Source: Echria macrotheca (Eukaryota > Ascomycota > Sordariomycetes > Sordariales > Schizotheciaceae). Taken from it: a stretch of 64,000 bases of DNA. Location: the NCBI GenBank assembly GCA_030411725.1, contig MU839846.1, positions 186,001-250,000 on the forward strand, read 5' to 3'. The notes below the pieces were generated by a model that was given only the letters and a program-made list of their open reading frames with translations, did no database searches and was not told where the DNA came from. Made by a program: the position numbers and the translations under genes. Within the stretch, counting starts at the first letter, position 1. Every line of letters starts with the position of its first letter. Shown here piece by piece: positions 12,301 to 20,028 of this stretch.

Positions 12301-14574
12301 AGGGCGGCGGGCTGACGCTCGGAGTGGGCACGATGATAGAGGGCACGGCGCCGTCGACCGTGGTGGTGATGATAACATCCGAGAAGCTGATGCGGCCGGT
12401 CGTCACGGGCGGGATGGAAATCACCGTGGTGATGATCGTGGCCGTGTACGTGGTCCTCACGATGCCGCCCACCGTCTGCGTCGTGGTCCATCCGTACTCG
12501 AGAGACGTGCTCCAGGGGTTGAAGGAAATGGTCGTCGGGGCGGGGAGGATTGTCGGCGGGAGCACCAACACACATGGCGGAGGGCACAGGGCCGTTGGCG
12601 CAGTCCAGACGGCCGGATCCAGGGTGACAGTGGTATATTGTCCCGGAACCTCGTTGGCAGGTCGCTCACCACACACATCGGGACAGTAGCCGTGCTCGCA
12701 GGCGAACTTGCAGAGGCCGTGGTCGTCGACGGCCGGATCCTTGTAATACCCCGTGTTGCCCGTCTTAGGCGGCGTCTGCACCAAGATACCAGTTGCGAGG
12801 CATGTGCAGACGGCCATGGGGCAGAAGCCAAGGTGGCATCCAAAGTCACAAAGGCCCTGGAAAGCGCCGGGACCGGTGCCACCCGTGCAGGCAGGCGGCA
12901 GGAATGGCGAGTAGTTCAGGATCACGCCATCGTTAGGCGTGGAACCACAGACGGTGTTTGGGCAGTAGCCGTGGTTACAGTCGAAACTGCAGAGACCCTT
13001 GAACGAGCCGCTCTTCCCCGGCAGCGGATAGCCACTGACGCCCAGCTCGGGTGGTGGGTTGGCCACGCCCCTCTTGAGACAGATGCAAGCCGAGCTGGGG
13101 CAGTAGCCGTTGGAGCAGGCAAAGTCGCAGACGCCGGTGAATTCGTACACACCGAAGCCCTTGACGCACGAAAGAAGCGCGACGTTGCCGACGGGGTTGA
13201 CGGCACTGACGACGGGTCCCCGAGCGCTGCCCACCCACGGATTGTAGTTGTTGAGGCCGCTGGTGCAGCTGCCCGTAATGGAGGCCCCGTTAATGGTGGC
13301 GACGGCCGCGCCGCCTCGCTTCAGCGTCACCACGACCGGACCGCTGGCGCTCCCGATGGGGACGCTGCCGTGGTAAAGGCCGATACCGCCGTACGGCTCC
13401 TGGTCCCATGCGCCATCCTGCACGACGCCGCCAATGCTGACCTGGACTTGGGCAGGGCCCGTGAGGACGGCATCGTAAAAGACCCTGTCCTGCATCATGG
13501 CGTTGGGCGAATACTCAATCTGCAGTTGGCTCGCCGTGTTGCCCGTAGTCCCCCCGTCCCCGCACGCCCCGTTCTTGTTAACACGGTACCAGGTAATAAC
13601 GCGGTCCTGGGAGATGGACGCGGAGCCGAACTTGTACATGGAGATGTAGTAGGCGAGCGTCTCGCGCCAGCCATCGTGCGGCATGCCCCGCACGTAGTTG
13701 AAGGGGGCGCGGCCAATGTCGAAGGCCTCATACTGCCGCTCATCCAGTGGGCCAATGTAATGTGACTCTCCAAAATCGTTCCAACTGATGATCTGGATGT
13801 AGTCCGGGCGGCGGTCGATGTTGATGGCCTGCTGCCAGCGCTGGAACCACAAGTCGTCGCCCCGCCAGAGCCAGTTCTTACCGTAACCGGGCAGGTTTGT
13901 GTAGAACCACGGAGAGATGGGCATCATGTAGGGCTTGGTCCCGAGGAAGTCGTAGTACGAGGCGTCGGGATACGTCGTCATGTTGGCCGGCCCCTTGGGC
14001 CAGGCGTCCCAGCTGAAGAGCCCGTCGGCGACGCCGTTGGCGAGCCCCACGGCAGGCTGGGCGCCGATCGATGACCAGTCGGGAATGAAGAAGCACTGGG
14101 TTTCGCTCTTGATCCACTGCCAGTCAACGGCATTGTCGGGGCCCTCGAACGTCGAGACGAAGGCCTGCGAGCCCCGCTTGAAGTAGGCTGACTTGGCGCC
14201 GTACTGGCTGATCATGTTCCGAACCAAGACCTTATCCCACGCACCGTTGCCGGCGTAGTCGAAGGAGAAGAAAAGCTTGAACCCCACAGCAGTGGCCGCG
14301 TCGAAGGCCATCGGCAGCGCGATGTTGTTGGTGCTGTCGTTGTTGGCCATGTTCAGTGCGAAGGCGTCGATGCCGGCCTCTTGGGCAAGTTGCATCTCCT
14401 GTTTCCAATCGTCCAAGCCGAAGGCCTTAGTGTTTCCCACCTGCGCATCGTCAGTCGTGCTAGGAAGTTGCAACCAGGACCGCCACTAACCATGAAATGG
14501 GCAAACACCGATTGCGCCTCGGCAAGGCTCGCCCCCCATGCCAGTGCCGAGACGAGGCTGACTAGCAACCTCAT
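9346..14574 (-). CDS. secreted GH71 alpha-1,3-glucanase fused to a subtilisin-like (S8) peptidase
   Basis: Six exons (14491-14574, 11931-14440, 11803-11877, 10650-11746, 10324-10599, 9346-10259) join in phase to 1651 residues. Residues 1-19 form a signal peptide. Residues ~22-430 are a GH71 mutanase domain that would cut alpha-1,3-glucan of fungal walls: FAHFMVGNTK at its start, then the AGIDAFALNMA, FFSFDYAGNG and ISWNDFGESHYIGP blocks. Residues ~430-650 hold four cysteine-rich modules (GLC-F-C-HGYCP pattern), perhaps carbohydrate binding. A Thr/Ser/Pro linker follows to ~865. Residues ~1130-1400 are a subtilisin domain with Asp1141 (VYSVDFGA), His1178 (DPKSHGS) and Ser1346 (GTSYASATVAG). 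The Ser motif is rebuilt exactly across intron 5. The oxyanion Asn region reads TTGACN instead of the usual AGN. A cysteine-containing C-terminal region ends the chain. Intron 4 uses TAG at 10600-10602 because the following CAG leads to a stop. Two fused transcripts cannot be excluded, but the frame is continuous through all five junctions. Confidence 0.85.
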
Positions 14575-15159
14575 GATGTTAAACGAGTGACTAGTTTGGC
14601 TGAAGAGGCCTGATGAGCCGCCGACTTCCAAGGCGGCGGCATCTCGTCGCTATTTATCATGCCGCTGGGCCGTCGTCGAGGCATGGTCGCAAGCGTTACG
14701 AAATGGAGATTGTGAAATTTCCCTAAGCCTGTCAGTCAGTACATGAAATGTCTATTTCATCGTGTAGTGACAAACTCTGAAAAACGTCCCGGTGAAATGA
14801 AATTTCGGAACCCTAATGGTCGCCACTACAACATCGTACCTAGTTGCCCAATTGTTGCCTTGTTTTATCCGATCCTTCGTCGGGATGTAGTACAACCGTA
14901 GGTAATATCGAGAGTGGGTACCTGCATGTACGACATGGTTCAAATGAAATTAGTAGCTAACCCATAGATGCATTCCCAACGCGCTCTTACGGCTCGATTG
15001 CCTCATCCGGACCATCACTTAATATATTGAGTGACTAGGGCCGCTGTGCCGTAGCAGGCATCAACAATACCACCCCGGCCGGGGGCCACGTGAGGCCGAG
15101 CTCCGAGTTCCCCTGAGACAATCGGCCAATCCCTGGTTTCAGGGCGACATCGTGGGTCG
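14575..15159. other. intergenic, promoter side of the GH71-subtilisin gene
   Basis: It holds the upstream region of the minus-strand gene starting at 14574 and the downstream region of the Ras-like gene. Apart from a TATA-like element I see nothing coding. Confidence 0.5.
14651..14660 (-). promoter_or_regulatory. TATA-like element of the GH71-subtilisin gene
   Basis: The minus strand reads ATGATAAATA about 80 bp upstream of the start codon at 14574. Position and composition fit a TATA box, though such short matches also arise by chance. Confidence 0.35.
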
Positions 15160-15975
15160 CTAATCCCCCGGCACCGAATTGAACAAGACGTGAAGCAGAC
15201 GAGACGAGTCGACGAAAGGCCGGCTGTCTGGAGTGGATCTTGTCCCCGCGGCATGGGCATTTTCCACAAGTGACGCCAAAGCAGTGCAAACCCCGCGGCC
15301 ATCGATGGGCGAGTATCCGGCGGGGAGACAGCCCCTTTCTCTCGCAAAGGCTGCAGCTTCTTCTGGGATAGGCGCGTCGGGACGGCCCATGGCGAGCAGC
15401 AAGGTGGTGAATGGTACGCTCCCATTCTCGCACCGACCTCGGATGTCGTCTATGTTAGCAGTTATCTCGTCCCACGACTGTCGAGATGCCGCCTCATATG
15501 CGAAGACGAGGTTGATATGATGCCACTGGCTGCCGACACTGGTGTACAACGCAGGGAACGACTTGAGGTGCCCGGCCGAAATGAAGTCCATCGCGTAGAC
15601 ATAGCCGTCGCATGAGAAGCGCGCCGTGTTTTCCTCTCTCCCTAGTAGCACATCGCTTTCACACCACTCGGTTTCCCGCTCGAGAAGCTGAGAGCAGTCA
15701 GTCGGGCTGGCTTGAATGTTGGCTCGCAGAGGACTTACCCGGACGAGGCCCGGGCCGTCGGTGCACCCCGTGGCATTGAAGACCACAACGAGAATGTGCT
15801 GCTCAGTGAATCCGCCGCCCGGCTGCTTCTTCACTGTGGATGGCGACCATCTGCTCTCGTGGATAGCGCGAAGAGGCGCGTCAGATGGCCCAGCGATGGC
15901 TACGGGCGTCGTGTTCGAGGGAGACGGCGACGATGTGCTGCCGAGATGCCGCATCCATTTCATAATTTTGGACAT
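15160..15975 (-). CDS. Ras-like small GTPase fold lacking nucleotide-binding motifs (pseudo-GTPase)
   Basis: Exons 15739-15975 and 15160-15687 with a 51-nt intron (15688-15738) give 254 residues. The chain can be laid along Ras. A hydrophobic first strand ILVVVF (61-66) leads into NATGCTDGPG where GxxxxGK[ST] should stand, so the P-loop Lys and Ser/Thr are absent. YAMDFISAGHLKSFPALY takes the place of the DTAG/switch II segment, LVFAYEAASRQSWDEI matches the fourth strand and its helix, LLLAMGRPD replaces NKxD, and SPIDGRGV replaces the SAK block. I infer a Ras-fold protein that does not bind or hydrolyse GTP in the usual way and may act as a binding partner. Start ATG at 15975 (MSKIMKW) is chosen over 16206 because the longer N-terminus is low-complexity. 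The intron is a multiple of three and stop-free, so its retention would insert 17 residues. Confidence 0.6.
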   Translation of the reverse strand: MSKIMKWMRHLGSTSSPSPSNTTPVAIAGPSDAPLRAIHESRWSPSTVKKQPGGGFTEQHILVVVFNATGCTDGPGLVRVSPLRANIQASPTDCSQLLERETEWCESDVLLGREENTARFSCDGYVYAMDFISAGHLKSFPALYTSVGSQWHHINLVFAYEAASRQSWDEITANIDDIRGRCENGSVPFTTLLLAMGRPDAPIPEEAAAFARERGCLPAGYSPIDGRGVCTALASLVENAHAAGTRSTPDSRPFVDSSRLLHVLFNSVPGD

Positions 15976-16536
15976 GGTGTTGCGGTGGCTGGTGGCTGGA
16001 GAAGCTGAAGTTGAGGATCTGGGCGACGTTAGATGTTTGATGGAGAAGGTGAAATCAGAGAGCAGATGGATGGGTGGTCGAAATATTTGTTCGGCATTCG
16101 ATCCCCTTTGCGAAGCCACACGGCGCCACCAAAGACTAGCGCTCGCCAAGTCGCCACTCACGATCAGCCAAGCGTTCCCCCCCCGCTGCCTTGTGTTGCA
16201 TCTCAACTGTCGCCAGATTAATTGCTAGTATGCTATGCTGCGTTTACGGTGCTCCGCTTTGAAATATCTTGCGGTAACCAAGGAAGTTCCTTAAATAATG
16301 GTAGTTCCTTAACCACGAAAACTTAGCAGAGAACGGATTAGGACCCTGGAAACGAGGGGCAGGCGGGTTATGCGGGGTAAAATGGGTTGCTCTGATAGAG
16401 CAGTTGACTCACGGGGGTGGACTGCGAACAAGACTTGTTGCCGGGATTCTGAGATCAAACGAGAGAAAAAAAGAAGCCTTCAAGAAGGGCGGAAGAAAGA
16501 CTAAAAATGGAAATGTGGCGGTGGACTGCTCATCAT
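15976..16536. other. intergenic, upstream of the Ras-like gene
   Basis: Likely promoter of the minus-strand Ras-like gene followed by non-coding DNA up to the transposon insertion. A TTCCTTAA motif recurs near 16286 and 16306. I see nothing coding. Confidence 0.45.
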
Positions 16537-16544
16537 TCTTCCAA
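16537..16544. repeat. left 8-bp target-site duplication of the MITE
   Basis: TCTTCCAA directly abuts the left inverted repeat and is repeated exactly at 17071-17078, next to the right end. Confidence 0.8.
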
Positions 16545-17070
16545 CGACCCGATTAAAATGACGGTGTGCCCCAATAGAATGACGGTGTCTAACCGCTTTT
16601 GGCATGGGCCCACAAACCGCCAAGCTTTCAAACACAGCATTCCGAAGTTCAGGTTAATAAGGTAGATAGTCTAATAAATTAATTCTTCTGGAGTAGAGTT
16701 ATTCCAGTACGCAAGATCCAGATTTCACAAGTCTGAGGAAGCAGGTGGTGAAGGTCGAGGGCATGACGAGTGACAGACTGCACGTGCAAGTGGTAGGTAG
16801 GTCACGTGATGCGAGGTGCTGTGTGGGTTACCGAGACCCCGCGTATCGCACACATAGGCCTCAAAACAACGAAAAAATAGGTCGGAAAACAGCAGGTAGG
16901 TAAGCAGGTAGGTAAGCAAGGAGGTAGATAGGTAGGCTTGCTGGCGATGGTACGACTTGTTGGCTCTGTGGAAGCCGTCACTAGGCCTTTGCGCGTCGAC
17001 CGTATGCCTCATCCAAAACGGGTTAGACACCGTCATTCTAATGGCACGCACCGTCATTTTAATCGGGTCG
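16545..17070. mobile_element. MITE-like non-autonomous DNA transposon with long terminal inverted repeats
   Basis: A 526-bp element. The left end (16545 to about 16605) and the reverse complement of the right end (about 17010-17070) agree over roughly 60 bp. Both start CGACCCGATTAAAATGACGG and continue with a second AGAATGACGGTGTCTAACC block, with only a few differences. It is flanked by the exact 8-bp direct repeat TCTTCCAA (16537-16544 and 17071-17078), as expected for a target-site duplication. Length, long inverted ends and absence of a transposase frame fit a MITE. An 8-bp duplication fits hAT best, although such long inverted ends are also seen in Mutator-like elements. A GTAGGTAAGCAG-type tandem array (16890-16936) and one TCACGTGA (16802-16809) lie inside. 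Confidence 0.85.
16890..16936. repeat. GTAGGTAAGCA-type short tandem array
   Basis: Imperfect copies of AGCAGGTAGGTA/GGTAGATAGGTAGG lie inside the MITE. A simple-sequence expansion. Confidence 0.75.
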
Positions 17071-17078
17071 TCTTCCAA
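17071..17078. repeat. right 8-bp target-site duplication of the MITE
   Basis: TCTTCCAA follows the last base of the right inverted repeat and matches 16537-16544 exactly in direct orientation. Confidence 0.8.
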
Positions 17079-17797
17079 TGGGTATGCTCGTATGCATCCG
17101 CTTGGTGCGGGGTCACGGGTTATGTACCCCCAAACCCCGTTTACCGGAAAGTCTGAGTTCATCAGCTGAAACTCAACTATCAACTACTTCATTGCATCGG
17201 TGTATTTTACTACTCTTTACTCTGTACCCAGTTACCAAACACAATAAACAAATCAAAATTACTCCCTACCCTCTTTCTGCTATGACAACAGAAAATGGGC
17301 AGACACAAAACTGTATCTGCTGACTTTACTTCCAGAACATAATCCGTAGAACAACTTGAACCGGACCAGAACATCAGGGTAACCAACGGGCAAGTCTAGC
17401 CCATCCTTCTGGTCATTGGCAGGCCGATCAGATGAGAGTCCCCGGTAATAAACCGTGACACCCTATCTAGGTAGCCAGAGAGCCACAGCCATCGGGGCCA
17501 AATCTAGACAACATGCATTTCTTTCGTTAGCTAGGTATAATGAGCTCCGCTAATCTCAAATTCGGCGGAAGGATGCTATCTAAGATGGGCACTATACGAG
17601 CCTGGTTTGGAAAGCAGATATCTCATGGGAAAGCGTCTCAGTGGCGATCACCCAAGAGACCCCATTCTCAATGAGCCATTTTGATACATGTCTCCTATCT
17701 CGGCCTTCTCATTTATATTCCCAAATCACAGCGGGAAATTCTCAACACTGCCCATCGGCTGAAGAAATCCAAACTAAAAAGAGAAGAAAAGAACGCC
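17079..17797. other. intergenic, no gene seen
   Basis: AT-richer DNA between the transposon and the palindrome array. No frame above background and no terminal repeats recognised. Confidence 0.45.
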
Positions 17798-18611
17798 GGT
17801 CACGTGACCACGGCATCAAAGGCATCACCACAACGCGGATCATTCCGGATACTGCCTAAAGTAATGTCATCGTAATTTGAGAAATCTGGATCACGTAGAA
17901 TCTTCAAACCAGGAAATCAGGGGCTTGGGTTTTACGCAATGTGCCTACGGTTCCAACACGAATACTAGGGTAGATACCGCAGACTAAACATCACCAAGAT
18001 CACTCGCATAACGGGTAACAACAAAACAACAACCGCTACCAACAACTAAAAATTCAGTCACAAGCATATCCAGAATATATCCATCATACGAAACTCAATA
18101 AATTCTCAGTGGGGGAGGTTCAAGGCGGAAAAGGGATATTTAAGAAGTCCAAGTCATGTGACCCAAGCATCAACAGCATCAACACCATCTCACACCAAAA
18201 TCATCAGACATCAAGACCACTAAAATCCCCATAACATCGTCCTCCTTCCTGATTGACGCATCAGCGGTATCAATAGCATACAATCAAGGCAAATAAACGA
18301 GTAAAGCCCGGGCGGGTCAGAGGTTCACAAACCAACGGGGAGGCAATGGTACAAGTCATGTGACCAGGTGCAGCGACTCAACCAGTCATCAACAGGAACA
18401 CCAACATCACCATCGGCTCAACAAGATCAGCACCGCTACACCCAAAACACCCAAAACACCATGGCGATGCCCTAGATTATATCCATGGAGATTTCAGACA
18501 TACATCAATCAACAGAGGGAACATCGCAAAAGCAGACTTCAAACCCCAAATACGGAACAGGTGGAAAAGGTAGGAAAAGGGGGTCAACTAAACAACATGA
18601 AGTCACGTGAC
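17798..18611. repeat. dispersed array of GTCAYGTGAC palindromes in divergent ~200-350 bp units
   Basis: Four palindromes, at 17798-17809 (GGTCACGTGACC, perfect over 12 bp), 18153-18162, 18355-18364 and 18602-18611, are each followed by CATCAAC/ACCATCA-rich DNA. The last three are also preceded by purine-rich, GGAAAAGG-like DNA. Partial copies follow at 18727 and 18742. Spacing is 355, 202 and 247 bp. CACGTG is the E-box bound by bHLH proteins, and RTCACRTG is the yeast Cbf1 site. Whether this is a regulatory array or a decayed satellite cannot be told from sequence alone. Confidence 0.6.
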
Positions 18612-19217
18612 ACAACCCCCAACGTCACCTCAACACCATCACCACCATCACCATCACCATCACCGCATCTACAATCACGGCCATTCGAATCAAGGATAAC
18701 ACTTGAATCTAATCCAAGGCATAGAAGTCACATCACTCAAGTCACGACACATCATTTTGTTTTTGGGGTTTTTACAAATTTTAAATTTTTTTTGGTTTTT
18801 CTCCAAATCCACCAATTCCAAACAAAACATGCAAAACTCGCAAACTACTACAGCTGCTAACCTGCCCATTCGGGTGATAGCGAGCGGGGAAACTGAGCAA
18901 AACCCGCAAGCCAGGCGCATACACGTAGGTGAGAGGCTCAGGTCATCATCCTCGTGCGCTGGAACTAATCATACAAAAAAAAAGCCAAAGAAAAAAAAGT
19001 CCAAACCCAATTCCGATCACGTACTACACCAACCCCCAAAACATCCCAACACATCCCAAATCCAAAATACACTACACAAATCCACACCGTTCCGTTCCCG
19101 TATACAAAAAGTCGTCGTCTCGAACCCTAAGAGTGGCCAACACGAGGACCGGAGCCATATGTTAGTTTGGTTAGTATTGTCGTTAGTACATCGCGCTGCT
19201 GTCGTTAGTAAATGCCG
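18612..19217. other. intergenic, low-complexity DNA
   Basis: CAC/CAT triplet runs, a T-rich stretch near 18780-18800 and an A-rich stretch near 18975-19000. Nothing coding is supported. Confidence 0.45.
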
Positions 19218-19219
19218 AT

Positions 19220-19500
19220 GGTTGTCGAACTCCTTGAATTCCTTGAAAACTGTCATCAGAAAGGTTAGTCAATTGAGACTGAAGTGAGCGGAAAGAGAGG
19301 GAAAAGACATACCGTCGTCGTTAGAAAACCGGTGGTCGAACTCCTTGAAACTCCTTGAATTGGTTGTCGTGCTCCTTGAACTCCTTGAAAACTGCATCAT
19401 GAAGGTTAGTCAATTGAGGCGAGAAGAGAGGGGAAGAGAGGGAAAAAGACATACCGTCGTCGTTAGAAACCCGATTGTCGAACTCCTTGGCTCCTTGCGA
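19220..19500 (-). repeat. 142-bp tandem duplication containing intron-like modules
   Basis: Two copies start at 19220 and 19362. On the minus strand each contains a 63-nt intron-like segment (19250-19312 and 19392-19454) with donor GTATGT, a TTGACTAACCTT branch-like motif and a CAG end. Between them lies a 79-nt exon-like block (19313-19391). The flanking blocks translate to VFKEFKEFDN-like and VFKEFKEHDN-like peptides, but the middle block has one extra base (GAGTTTCAAG), which shifts the frame to a stop. It could be a decayed repeat-protein gene or spliced 3' UTR of the gene ending at 20029. Confidence 0.65.
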
Positions 19501-19790
19501 AAAACTCCTTGCGAACCTGCTGCTGTGCTGTGCTGTGCTGTGCTGTATTGTATGGCCGGCCACACGAGGACCTGGTTAGTAGTAGGGAACCCTAAATAAT
19601 CAATAGAAAGAAAAAAAACCTCAACCGAGCCGACACAAAGGGGGGCAAGGGAAGTGAAAAAAAAGGCGGGTGAGACAACCATCGAGACGAGAACCGGTGA
19701 AAAATGTGCAGTGCGAGAAATGGAAGTGCAAGGAAAGGAGAGATGCAAACGGAAGGAAAAACGGGAGGAGAAGAAAAAAGCAAAAAAAGC

Positions 19791-19910
19791 AAATGGCCTT
19801 TCGCAGGATGTATCGACCGAACCCATCGCATGCAGAAAAAGAGCAAAACGGAAAAAATCAAATGGCCTTTCGCAGGATATATCGACCGAACCCATCGCAT
19901 GTGAAAAAGC
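19791..19910. repeat. 69-bp tandem duplication
   Basis: AAATGGCCTTTCGCAGGATR begins at 19791 and again at 19860, and similarity runs through the CGAACCCATCGCAT block. The 69-bp period is 23 codons, so on the minus strand an open frame repeats a 23-residue block. It lies just downstream of the stop codon at 20029 of the minus-strand gene. Confidence 0.8.
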
Positions 19911-20028
19911 AAAGAAGAGAGGGGAGAGGGAGGAGAGGGAGGAGGGGAGGGAGAGGAGTGAGAGTCGGAATGCCGAAACACTAAACACCAAAAGGAACAA
20001 CGAGACTGTCAGCCCGTGTTGAACCCCC

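Noticed and set aside
11816..13765. 649-codon plus-strand open frame
   Set aside because: It lies antisense to the second exon of the GH71-subtilisin gene, is extremely Arg/Gly/Ala-rich and has no motif. It is a shadow of GC-rich coding DNA.
16385..16445. tRNA-like stretch (GATAGAGCAGTTGACTC)
   Set aside because: No T-loop GGTTCRANNC at the right distance and no complete cloverleaf.
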